From positions 875,405-939,404 of the forward strand of contig CAJNDS010000546.1 of NCBI GenBank assembly GCA_905221605.1: a stretch of DNA of 64,000 nucleotides, in the 5' to 3' direction. Position numbers and translations under genes: made by a program. The notes beneath the pieces are model-generated. The model did no database searches. It was not told where the DNA came from and saw only the letters and a list, made by a program, of their open reading frames with translations. This DNA comes from Symbiodinium natans. Taxonomy: Eukaryota > Sar > Dinophyceae > Suessiales > Symbiodiniaceae. Shown here piece after piece: positions 1 to 11,400 of this stretch (within the stretch, counting starts at the first letter, position 1; every line of letters begins with the position of its first letter).

Positions 1-936
1 TCCGGGAGTTCGCTATCGCGTTGTGTACAAGAAGGCCACGATTGAGCAGCTGTAGCCCTAAACCCTAAACTTTAGGGTTTAGGGTTTGGGGTTTAGGGCT
101 ACAGCCCTAAACCCCAAACCCGAGTCCTTGGCGTGATCTCAGGTGGCTGTCCGCAAGGAGCCCAACACAAAGTCTCAAGCTTGGCGTCAGATGCAACAGG
201 GTGAGCATTTTGTCTGAGAAGTTAGGGTTTAGGGTTTAGGGTTTAGGGTAAGTTTCCTCCCGACATGCACATTCCAGGCTTTGGGTTGCCTATCTCGGGG
301 ACTGCGTAGGCCCTCGGGATATTCCAGTGTTTCTCCTGTTGGATCAAGATTCTGGGCCTAAACCCTAGACCCTAAACCCTAAACCCCCGAGATACAAGGC
401 TCCGCGGAACCCCAGAAAGGGACGGACGAGTTTCCTGAACTTGCCCAATGCTGGGATTTCCGGGGTTCGCTTCCGGGGGGGTGGGAGGGGGGACTTCTAT
501 TGATTCTGTTTGCGCTTCGGAAGTGCCCATACAAGTCTTTTGGTCTGGGAGCTAGCCTTTCCGTTCCCTGTGCTAGCTGCTTCCGAATCCCCTAAACCCT
601 AAACTTTAACCCTAAACCCAAAAAGGGGTACACCTATCTTGGGAAATTCCCAAAAATGCCTCTGACACAGTGTTCCTGGAGATGTTGCTTGATGGCTTGT
701 GCCTGCGGCAAGATCTTTCGCCGGCTAGCTTCCCATGAAATTGAAGCATGCGCGCAGTGCAAGATCTACTGAATAATCTGCATGTTCTAGAGAGATGCTC
801 ATATGAAACAGGGTTTAAATTACTGTTATTGGTGAGTGTATATAAGGTTCCTTGTTTAATTTTGGTGAGTGTATATTCCGGGTGTCCTTTTGGGGGTACA
901 AAAAATATCTACCCTACTTCATATGCTTCTGCCCAG

Positions 937-1050
937 GATTGTGGAGATGTTTGAGTGGGATGAGAGTCATGACTGGCGGCGCGTTCGCATTCTTGCAATC
1001 CGCGAAGTGGAAGATGGAGGCGGCATGCAGGCCGGCCATTGTGGCAAGTC
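937..1050 (+). CDS. Candidate exon of the upstream gene, unrecognised
   Basis: The frame begins after a CCCAG|G acceptor and reads IVEMFEWDESHDWRRVRI followed by LAIREVEDGGG without a stop. It runs into a palindromic element at 1064 that presumably belongs to the next intron. The composition (acidic and aromatic residues, GC-ending codons) is protein-like. No family is recognised and the 3' boundary is approximate. Confidence 0.4.
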
Positions 1051-1063
1051 CAGAGGCTACCAT

Positions 1064-1162
1064 TTGCTTAAGAACCCCCCCAAAAAAAACAAGAATCAAT
1101 AATCCCCTTACTACCCTTATGGGGTAAGAATATTTTCTTGTTTTGAGGGGGTGCTTAAGCAA
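1064..1162. repeat. Palindromic MITE-like element, TTGCTTAAG ends
   Basis: Both ends read TTGCTTAAG inward and continue with imperfectly matching C-rich then A-rich arms (CCCCCC-AAAA-CAAGAA against its complement). This gives a long hairpin with a central loop. It directly follows a candidate exon, so it probably lies in an intron. A relative with TTCTTAAGCCCCCC is at about 11884-11960. Confidence 0.6.
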
Positions 1163-1647
1163 ACAGTAGGTGAAGCGTGGCACATTCCCAGACCTTTTTG
1201 GGAGGATCCAACAAGTAGAACCCCCCCAAGTAGTACCCTCTACTACTCTTGGGTCATTCTTAGGAACCCTTGAGGGTATCTACTTTTCGGATCCCCCCAA
1301 AGAGGTCTGGGCTGTCCTTCGTTTGAGTGCTGTGTGGCGCGTACCCCTAAACCCCAAACCATGAAGCGTCAGGAAGTGGATGGTTGGATGTTGATCGAGT
1401 CACCCTCTATCGGAGCGCTACTGCAAGAAGTCGTTGAAGGACACGGCTGTTGGTGATTGCCCCTTTACCTCCTTAGCAAGTAGTGTGTCTTGCAGGGATA
1501 GGCACCAGCCACAGTTCGACTCACATGCAACAGTAGAACTAGATGTGCTGGGGAGCATGAGGGCTTGATTCTCAAAGAGAAGACGTTACAAGGAAGTCAA
1601 TTCAAGCTGTCATGGGCTCTCACTGGCTGGGAAAGACTGGGCTCCCG

Positions 1648-1693
1648 AAACCCTAAACCCTAAACCCTAAACCCTAAACCCTAAACCCTAAAA
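1648..1693. repeat. Telomere-type CCCTAAA array
   Basis: About six uninterrupted CCCTAAA units in an inter-exon stretch of the upstream gene. Confidence 0.95.
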
Positions 1694-1714
1694 TCCAGAC
1701 TTGGCAACCCCCAG

Positions 1715-1772
1715 CTGCAAAAACCGTCAGCGTATGAAGGAGATGACCCCGATGACGAAGACGACTTTGCTG
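1715..1772 (+). CDS. Candidate acidic exon of the upstream gene
   Basis: After a CCAG acceptor the frame reads LQKPSAYEGDDPDDEDDFAG before a stop. A GA donor lies two bases before that stop. The acidic composition is typical of linker regions, so the piece says little about function. Confidence 0.3.
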
Positions 1773-2304
1773 GATAGCTGCTATGGAAAGGAAAACCCAG
1801 CTGCTGTAGGGTTTAGGGTTTGGGGTTTAGGGTTTAAGGTGTGGAGTGGCTGCTTATCCTCACGACATGTTTGTTTGGTTTGCTGCCAACCGGGCGAAAC
1901 CAGACTTGCTTCTGTTGCCAAGCAGCTGCAGAAAGTGCTTTGATGCGAAGGCCTTGCAGAGGGGGGCTGGGAAGCTTGTACCCGGCAAGTGCCAAGATGC
2001 ACGTGTGCGGACCGTCGTGGTTGTTGCTCAAGCCTAGAAGAACATTGCTACATGCTCAAAAGCCTGCACCCCACACGCGGGTCCCCCAGGCAGGCGTGAC
2101 ATTACCCTTAACCCAAAGCCCGAAATCCCGTCACCCTAAACCCGAACACCCTGAGCCCTACAAGCCCCACTGCCCTGTGCACCGCTAGGGTCTCTTTGAT
2201 TCCACACGCTCGGGGATGTTGGGCTTTTGAGTTTTGGGGTTCAGGGCTTAGGGTTTAGGAATTGGGCTGTTTAACATTGAAGGTTGATTCAACCATTGGA
2301 AAGC

Positions 2305-2605
2305 TAACCCTAAACCCCAAACCCCCAAACCCTAAACCCTAAACCCTCAAACCCCCAAACCCCCAAACCCTAAACCCTCAACCCCTCAAACCCTCAAACC
2401 CCCAAACCCCCAAACCCCTAAACCCTCAAACCCTCAAACCCTCCAACCCCCAAACCCCTAAACCCCCAAACCCTCAAACCCCCAAACCCTAAACCCTCAA
2501 ACCCCCAAACCCTAAACCCTAAACCCTAAACCCTAAACCCTAAACCCTAAACCCTAAACCCTAAACCCTAAACCCTAAACCCTAAACCCTAAACCCTAAA
2601 CCCGA
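2305..2605. repeat. Telomere-type array, degenerate then perfect CCCTAAA
   Basis: About 300 bases of CCCTAAA variants (CCCCAAA, CCCTCAA) pass into roughly 90 bases of perfect units from about 2513. The array ends 63 bases before the helicase start codon. Confidence 0.95.
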
Positions 2606-2667
2606 CCTCGAGCCGATTGGGTTCCGAACTTGGACGGAGACCTCTGCGCACGCGAGTCGCAAGAGCC

Positions 2668-2689
2668 ATGGACCCCTTGGCTTTACTAG
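2668..2689 (+). CDS. Helicase exon 1 (start codon)
   Basis: ATG at 2668 in the context GAGCCATGG starts MDPLALL plus one base, before a GC donor. I chose this start because it joins exon 2 in phase to give MDPLALLGDSGSD. An AAG just upstream could be the spliced-leader acceptor used by dinoflagellates; that is inference. Confidence 0.6.
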
Positions 2690-5600
2690 GCTGCGTCAGC
2701 TGCTTGCTTACAAGGGTTAGGGTTTCGGGTTTCGGGTTTCGGGTTTAGGGTTTAGGGTTTAGGGTTTAGGGTTTAGGGTAACTACATTGCTGTTACAGCG
2801 CGAAGCCTTGTACTTAGGGTTTAGGGTGTCCTGGGTTTTCGACATTTCCCGGTATTGAGGCTTTCGGGGTGTTGGGGGTCAGGACTGCAAACCCGCAGGC
2901 CCAAGATAAACGGCTCCACCCAGCACGAAATGTCCGAACATCCTAAACCCTAGCAACCTTGTAAACCCAAAACTCCCTGAACCCTGAAACCTTAATAAGC
3001 CTAGCAACCCTAATAACCTAATAACCCTCGGAACCCGAACAACCTGATTACCTAACAACCCTAGGAACCCTAATCACCCTAAGCCCCTCCAGTACCAAAC
3101 GGCAGCGACTTCCATCAGTCGACTCATGGGGGTTAAGATTTAGGGTTTAGGGTTTAGGGTTTAGGGTTTAGGGTTTAGGGTTTAGGGTTTAAGTGTGTTA
3201 CTGGTTCTTGGCCGGGAATGTGGGTACTTGCGTTGGTCGGGAATGGGTTCTTGCGTTGTTGAGCGTTTTAGGGTTCCAGGGGTTTAGAGGTTGGGACTTT
3301 GGGGAGTTTAGGGGTTGAGTTTCGGGGGTCATCGTATTTGTGGGGGGGGGGGGTATTATGAGGGACCCAAACCCTAAACCCTAAACCCCAGCAAGATGTA
3401 CTCTGGCAGGCGACAGCGGATCGGACGTGGAGGCTGAGAAGGAGGAGGAGATCAGCCAAGGAGCTCCATGGATTTTCTACCGTTTGAGTTCACGTTTTCT
3501 CCGAACCCCGCAATCATAGGGCTTAGGGGTTAGGGGTTAGGGTTTAGGGTTTACGGTTTAGGGTTTGGGGTTTGGGGTTTAGGGTTTAGGTCCACGAAGT
3601 CGCGGTCATTAAAGTGGCCCCTTGACTTTTAAAGAGCCCACGGGGATATACAAGGACCCTAAACCCTGAAGCCTAAACCCTAAACCCTAAACCCTAAACC
3701 CTAAACCCCAACAAGGGTTCCCCAATTCAGGGGCTCCAGAATTGGTCCAGCCCTGGTGTTTTCTCTCGGAGTCAAGGCATCGCTTGTGAGAGGTTGTTTT
3801 CTCTTAGGGTTTAGGGTTTAGGGTTTGGGGCTTGGGGTTTAGGGTCTAGGGTTTGGGGTTTGGGGTTTGGGGTTTAGGGTCTAGGGTTTGGGGTTTTTTT
3901 TCACTGTCCTTTGCATGGGGGCCTCTTGGGCTCTAGGTGGCCGAGTAAAAGACATGAAAAGTTATCAACTAGTCCCCCCTGTAGGTTCCCCATGGGGGGC
4001 AGGGAGCGGAGAGACGAAGCTTGAGGCTAACACGGTTTAGGGTTTAGGGTTTAGGGTTTAGGGTTTAGGGTTTAGGGTTTAGGGCTAACGCATGAGCACG
4101 AGCGCCCGCACGAACGCCCTAAACCCTAGACCGTCAAACGAAGGACATCCTCTGTCAGACCTGTGCCGACACCAACAGGCCTTGAAGCCCTTGGGTCCGA
4201 CTAAATACTAATGGTATCCCCTTAGGGTTCCTTTACAAGCATACTACAATAACCCTAAACCCTAAACCCTAAACCCTAAAAAAACCATATGCTAATTGCT
4301 AAGGCCCCTAAATGAATCGACTTCCAGGGGCCCTGAAGAGCACGTCGGGGCCCCTAGGGTCGAAGCGGCCCCTCCCTTTTTGTGTCATAGGATGAAGACT
4401 CGTACCCCCCTAAGGTTGTCTAAAGGTTCCTCTTAATATGCTCCGAATATGGCCCTTATACTGCCTTAAGCATCTTTCGAAGAGTGCATGCCTTCTAAAC
4501 CCCATCAAAAAAAAGAAGGGCGGCCCATGTTTTGCTGCTCCCTACCAAAGCAACCTAGAAACCATAAAAATCCCAAATAGCTCTAACCCTCAAAAGCTTA
4601 AAGCCCAAATCCCCCAAACCTGAAACCCTAAACCCCAAACCCTAAACCCCAAACCCCACACCCTGTAAGAACAGAACTACTCCATCAGGACCCACCAAGC
4701 GTGCCAGAGCCGATGACCAGGTCGGGGGGAAGAAGGGGGGGGGGGGGGAGGGGGGGGGAGGGGGGGGGGGGGAGGGGGGGGGGAGGGGGGGGGGGAGAGG
4801 GGGGGGGGGGCGGGGGTTTGCACTTTGAGGGACTTGGGGGTGTAGGGTTTGGGGTTTATGGTTTTGGGACTTGGGGTTTGGGGTGTCGGGTTTAGGGTTT
4901 CGGGTTTCGGGTTTAGTGTCGGGTTTGGGGCTCAGTGAATCGGACATCGAAGACACGTCAAAGTGGCGCTGATGGGCAAACCATGCAAAACGAAATCATG
5001 CCACCAAATTAGCTACCTTTGAAGCCAGGAATTAATACGAGAACAGCCGCGAGGTACAAAAACTGTACACTCAACAGCGGCCTTAGTTTCCTAGGTAGGA
5101 TAAGGGGGGCCCTTAAAAAGGGAACCCTTCTTAAGCCCCTTCTGGCTCTCTTAAGCAGGGACCTTATCCAGAGGGTCTATATCCCCAAGGGTCCCCCTAA
5201 TCCTATCCCCTGTAGTTCGGACCCTACGGTCCACCAGTTCACTGGCAGTATCAAAGGCACCCGTATCGAGTTTTTTCCAGACCAGGGAGCGCACCTCCCA
5301 TTTTTCCAGCTCCAAGCGTAGCGCAGGACAGCAGAATCTACACTGTTAAGGTTGAGGGCTTAAGGTTTAGGGTTTAGGGTTTAGGGAGTAGAAGCGAAGG
5401 GGTCCGGGAAACCGCTTGTAGGAGGTCAGTGGGAAGCAGCAGGTCCTTCAGCTGGAACCCAAGAGGGCGAGCAGTCAGAAGGAAGAACATTGGGTTATAA
5501 GTACAGCTAGAATTGGTTCATTAAGTACCCTAAACCGTAAACCTTCATGTCACGTGGGTAGGTGTGTAAATTTGTGTACTTTTTTGGGGGGGTTACTAAA

Positions 5601-6398
5601 TAGGGGAACCAAGAAGGTACCTGAATTTAGAGAACCACCCATGTGCGCGTGAGGGCTTTATACAGAACCATGGGCTTTCAAGGCCTTTACTACGTGCAGC
5701 TGAAATTGGGGGCAGCCTGCTAGGATTAAGGGGACCCTTGAATAAATAGACCATCTCAATGAGGAAAATGCTTTAGAGAGCCAGAAGAGGGTTGAGAAGG
5801 GTTCCCTTTTACGGGCACCCCCAGGAGAGAGATGTACCTTCACTGCCCTAAGCCCCACACCCCAAAACCCTAAACCCCAAACCAGTCCCTGGAAAAAACT
5901 CCAGGGCCCTAAGCCCCAAACTCTTAACCCTGAACCCTACGCCCTAAGCCCTAAACCCTAAGCCCTAAACCCTAAACCCTAAACCCTAAACCCTAAACCC
6001 CAGACACCAGGGCCCTGAAGTGGGCTTTGGCGACCTGCAACTGGCCGGCTTCAAAGGGGTTGAGCTCCTGGAGACAGAGAGGCCTCCAAAGGGAAGGCCT
6101 TGGGGATTTTGGGGGTTTAGGGTTTAGGGTTTAGGGTTTAGGGTTTAGGGTTTAGGGTTTAGGGTTTAGGGTTTAGGGTTTAGGGTTTAGGGTTTAGGGT
6201 TTAGGGCTAGGGTTTAGGGTTTCAGGACTTTGGGAGTTCTAGGGCTCTAGGGAAGGCTCAGAAGTTCCAAGGGTCTGGGTTTTTCGGGCTCTGAGGGCTC
6301 CCCGGGTTCAGGGCCTCGGGGCTTTAAGGTTCTGAGCTTTGGGCCTCTAGGGGGGAGGGAAGGTTTCCCAAAAGTCGGGTTTAGGGTTTAGGGATGAC

Positions 6399-6446
<48 letters not shown>

Positions 6447-8432
6447 GGGAATAGTGGCCCCAGGATGTAGCTACAAGTCCTACAGCCAAGCCCGAACCCC
6501 AAGGCATTACGCGGACCTTCTTGTCGAAACCCCATGGCGGAACATGCTTATTGAGAAGCCTGTGAGCACGGAAGCCGCTGTACGCACCTGCAGAAGCTGT
6601 CGACCCAGGCCCAGTAGAGCATCTTCCAAAGATCAAGGATTCCTCCGTAGTTCTTTTGCTGTAGCCTTAGATCCAATGAGGCAGCTACGGGCGCCTAAGC
6701 CTGAAACCCTAAACCCATTCGAAGGTAGGAGAGAGTTCAATGTTGAATAAGATGCCCAAGTATTCAAGACTACAGATGACATGAAAGTGGAGTTGAAATC
6801 GCCACAACCATGCGTGATCAACCAAGATCAGGCTGAACGGGATCAGGCTGAACGGGGGCTCGGCGTACGAGAGAGAACGAACCGAATGTCTCTACTTGGA
6901 GGTTCGTGGTACTTCATAACCAAGTCTAACTGCATTTATGGCCCAGTTATAAGTTAAGTACCCTAATATGATTATTGTGGGGTTATAATTGCAATTAATA
7001 CTTGGTGAGTAAGTACCATGAACCTCCAAGTATGCCCTACTTCCTGCTCCCGAACAGTCCCAGACCATATAGCTTTTCTGTTCTTGGTGAGTGTATGTAT
7101 GGCTATATGGCTCCTTTTTTTGTATTGAATACTCTTCTGACGAGCAGCATTAGAAAAATTTGTAATGAATATTTAAACAATACCTACTAGAAAGAATTGT
7201 AAGAAATGATAACAATACCTCATGTGGGGGTTTAGGGGTCCTTATGGGGATCCCTGTTATGCAGGGATCCCTTGTTGTCGTAAACCCCCATATGGGGCAT
7301 CCAGGGACCCGCACCTGAACTGCCGGAAAGCCTACCCTACAAGCCCTAGAAGCCCTGAAGAATCCTAAACCCTAAACCCTAAACCCTAAACCCTAAACCC
7401 TAAACCCTAAACCCTAAACCCTAAACCCTAAACCCTAAACCGACACAAAAATGGCCTACAACCCTCAAAAACCCTAGTTGCCCCACCAAGCCAGGTACCT
7501 CCGTGACGTCGCGGGACAGGAGCAAAGAAGACCCCAGCCTCCTTCACACAAGGCTGGCTTTAGGGCTTTCGGGTTTGCTGCTTTAGGGTTTTGGTTGTGG
7601 AGTTTAGTCGTCAGGGTTTAGGGTTCAAGGCAATGTGGGCACGAGCCGTGGGCCGAATGCCAGGCAGGGAGAAAGGAGGCACCCCAACCCTGAACCCTAG
7701 ACCCTAAACCTTAAACCCTAAACCCTAAAACCTTAAGTAGAAATAGAAGGCCAACATCCCCCTGCGAACCTTGGGGTGGTTCTACAAACTTTGACCCTGC
7801 AAATTCCACACGGGTTTAGGGTTTGGGGTTTGGGGTTTGGGGCTAAAAGAACTCCGGGCTCAGTGGCTCTCATAACGCGCCCTGAAACCCTAAACCCTAC
7901 ACCCTAAACCCTACACCCTAAACCCTACACCCTAAACCCTAAATCCCAGAGGCCGCGCCCGCAGCAGCGGCGTCTCCTCCGAAGGAGGAGCCCAGTATCG
8001 GCCCCGAGGTTTTCGGAGAGGAGGAGGCGAAGCTCCGGCGGCAGAAGTGAAGCAGAAACAGGGTTTAGGGTTCAGGGTTTAGGGTTTAGGGTTTAGGGTT
8101 TAGGGTTTGGGGGGGCGTCTGATCTAAAAGGTCCTTCTGGGAAATTATTGAGGGTTCCCATGGGGCTGGGTGGGTAATAGCTAGAAGGGGAAAGATAGGG
8201 CCGTTTTGGGAACTGGTATTTTGATCACCTACCAAATGTGTAGATGTGAAAGTATATGTTGAAGAATCGTGTGGGCCTTGTGCTGAGTGTTTGGAGTTTA
8301 GGTTCTAGTGTGGCCACAATGCAGAACGGTGTTTAAGTTAAGTCTTTGCCTCGTCGGGACCTGTGGTGAGGTCGTTGAAATGAAATGCAACTTCCTAGAT
8401 GTTGGAGTTGTGTTTTGTTTTTTTTTTTTTGT

Positions 8433-8464
<32 letters not shown>

Positions 8465-11400
8465 GGTAGACGTACCAAGCCTCAAAGTTCTACCCATGAT
8501 GTCTAGGACATGTGGCACGAGAACCCTGTCCGTGCGCCGAGGATAGCCCAGCAGCCGCCGACTGTCCAGGCACGGCCTGGACAGCCAACTGGTCTCCCAT
8601 TTCCCCGCCTAGGATGCCCAGGAGTGCCCTTATGCACTGTTTTCTAGTGGTTTCCTGATAACACTCCACGAAGCAAAGTAGGGACGCTTTTGCATCCTCT
8701 AGCTAGGTTGCTGGGCAACCTGGCTGCTACCATTCAACACTTACCAGGTGCTTGCCAAACAGCAGACCGAACGGCAACGCCCAAAGCGCAACCCTTCCCA
8801 GACCTGCATGGACGGATCTAGAAAGTAGACCCAACAAAGGGTTCTTAAGTCCCAAGAGTAGTGTAGGGTACTAAACTCAGGGTTTAGGGTTTTAGGGTTT
8901 CGGGGTTGTACCACATCCTAAACCCTAAGCCCTTCAACCCTTTAAACCTTCAACCCTTCAAACCCAAACCTTAAACCCTAACCCCTGAACCCAAAACCCG
9001 AACCCCAGAGCCCCTAAACCCTAACCCTTAAACCCTAGACCCTAGACCCTAAACCCTAAACCCTGAACCCTAAACCCTAAACCCTAAACCCTAAACCCTA
9101 AACCCTAAACCCTAAACCCTAAACCCTAAACCCTAAACCCTAAACCCTAAACCCTAAACCTCACCCCCCTGCAGGTGCAGCAGCATGGCGGCCAAGACAG
9201 CGTGCCGGCGCCTTTGACCAACTTCCGGGAGTCCCGCACGGCGCCTCGGCCTGAAGAGCAGGGTTTAGAGTTTAGGGTTGAGGGCTTCGGGTTTAGGGTT
9301 TAGGATTAGGGTTTGGGGTTTTAGGTTTAAGCTGTAGGGTTTAGGGCTTAGGGTTTTTTACTGCACTGTCCTGACCCTTCGAACCCTTCACACCGGCAAC
9401 CTGGCCCTAAACCCCTGCACCACAGCCTACCCTAGCAACCCTAACCCTGAACCCTGAACCCTACATTTTAGTTAACCCCAAGCCCTATATCCCATTTGGA
9501 CGCGCAAGCTGCTCCAAAACAAACCCTACATCCCGGTCTTCATGCGAGAGGTTCTTCCCACCAAGCTTCAGCAGCCCCTGCAAGAGCTGGGTTTCGACGT
9601 GCCCACACCGAATCTCGTGCGGCCTTGAGGGTTCTCTTGAACGGCTTAGGTGTTTAGGGTTTAGGGCTTTTCGGGCTTTTGTAGGGTTTTTCAGGGGTTT
9701 TGGCTTTTGCGCTTTGTTTTTGGTTTTTGGGGCTTCTTTGGGAGGGCTTTAGGGTTTATCGTTTTTAGAGCTCGTTTAGGGTTCTTAGGGTTCTTGTGTT
9801 TTCGAATTTGTTTTTGAGGAGGGGGTTTTAGCACGTACTTGGTCACGGCCAGCCTGCCTAAGGGGTTTTAGTTTTCGTCCTTATACTGATCTTCTTCCAA
9901 AATTAGGTTTGGGGTTTAGGGTTAGGTTTAGGGGTAACCCTCCAAACCCTAAACCCCAATCCTTGGAAGCCCACAGATACAAGGATCCAGGCGCATGCGA
10001 TTCCGATCATTGCCGCCGGCCGGGATCTCGTAGGCCTGTCGTCTCTGCAGGGTCTGAGAGGCATGTGGTTCTGTGGTTGAGGGGTTTAGGGCCTATTGGT
10101 TAGAGTTTGGGGGTTCGGGGTCTAAGGGTTCTTGCGGCTTTGGGGGTTTAATGTTTGGGGTTTGGGGCATGTCGGGGGTTTTCGGGGTTTTCGGGGTTTC
10201 GAATTTCGGGGCATGTCGGGTTCGCGCTGACAAGAGGGGATGAGGTTTTTGTTCCGGCTGGGCTCCATCTAGCTGCCATGCCAGGCACTGTCAGGTGCCA
10301 GCCTAGAAACCCAACAAGCAGAAAAGTGCACTCATATTGTTTGTGCGGCAACCCTAAACCCCAAACCCTAAACCCCAAACCCCAAACCTAAACCCTGTAT
10401 TGAAACGACCGTGCGTCAGAAACTTCGGGTTGAGAGGTCACGAGTCGCGAGGTCGAAGCTCTCTGGGTCTAAACCCCCAGCCCGGAATCCTAAATATGGT
10501 ATGTAAGTACGTATGTGTGAACACATAAAGATACATGGATCCGCAACCTGCCATCCCAGACACACATCCCCTGAACCCCAAATTCCTAGATAATCTGTAG
10601 CTGGAATCTTGATTGGGCCCCTTCTTTGGTTTAGTAGGGTCTTTGCGAAGGATGTACAGGGCCAACCTAGCTGACGTAGTGTACTCGCTGGTTCAGGGTT
10701 TAGGGTTTAGGGTACTCCTGGCCCCAGAAGGCATTTCGGCTACGGGGTCTGGAAAGACGTTGGCATACCTGCTGCCTTGCCCTTCGTCTGCAACAATTTT
10801 ATGATACCTGCCTCTCAATTCGGGAGCCTCAACGCATACAAGGAGCACTCAAGGACCATGAGTTCCCAAATGCCCTGAAGCCATGTGTGCCGCTGTGCAT
10901 CGATGAGTTTAGAATTTAGGGTTTCGAAGTGAGAGAGCGATTGTAGGGTCCTGATTATGAGGAGATAGGACTATTTGGGGCTTAGGGGTCTAGGGCCTGG
11001 GGTCTAGGGTTTAAGGTTTAGGGTCGTTTGGTCCTAAACGACCCTGGACCCTGCTTCTCCTCGAAGTTCTGACCCTCCCGCTTCCCGGCCTGAGGCGCGC
11101 GTGATCAGACGGACGCTCACTTTTCCAGCTCTACTTTCTGAATAACGAAACCCTGAAACCCAAACCCTGTAAAACCTAAACTCCATATAAAAACGTAAGC
11201 CCTAAGCCCTCAAACAAACCCAAGCAACGCCGAACGAGTCAAACTTTTGAGCTTAGGCTTCGCAAGCTTGCTGCGCAGCCTGCGCCCAAATCCATCGCAT
11301 GCTCCACGCATGCTAGCATCCCGGCCTGCACTACTTGGAAGTTCATAGTACCTATTAACCAATTGTAGCTGTACTTATAACCATATTGGGGCACTCAGGG

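Larger units (their letters stand above)
1..2667 (+). other. Unresolved 3' part of an upstream multi-exon gene
   Basis: This stretch alternates short open, exon-like pieces with blocks of CCCTAAA/TTTAGGG, like the helicase gene that follows. The pieces that look most protein-like are about 2-51 (GVRYRVVYKKATIEQ), 143-200, 393-470 (basic), 937-1050, 1373-1440 and an acidic piece at 1715-1772. A frame ending in a stop near 2035 (VRTVVVVAQA) could be the terminal exon. I could not chain them in consistent phase, so neither product nor exact exons are claimed. They lie upstream of the helicase ATG and have the same strand and structure, so a separate upstream gene is the simplest reading. Confidence 0.4.

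Noticed and set aside
1-130. Chromosome end (telomere) because of TTTAGGG units
   Set aside because: Blocks are short, occur in both orientations and continue for 27 kb between exons. A telomere would be one long uniform array.
1401-1560. Glutathione-transferase-like GDCPF motif (frame with KDTAVGDCPFTSLAS)
   Set aside because: The frame lacks the flanking signature and cannot be joined in phase to neighbours. A five-residue match is not enough.
4642-4956. Proline-rich and glycine-rich ORFs
   Set aside because: Translations of the G/A tract and telomere-type repeats.
6347-6636. Poly-Ser, poly-His and poly-Met ORFs
   Set aside because: Frames of the (ATG)n microsatellite in a helicase intron.
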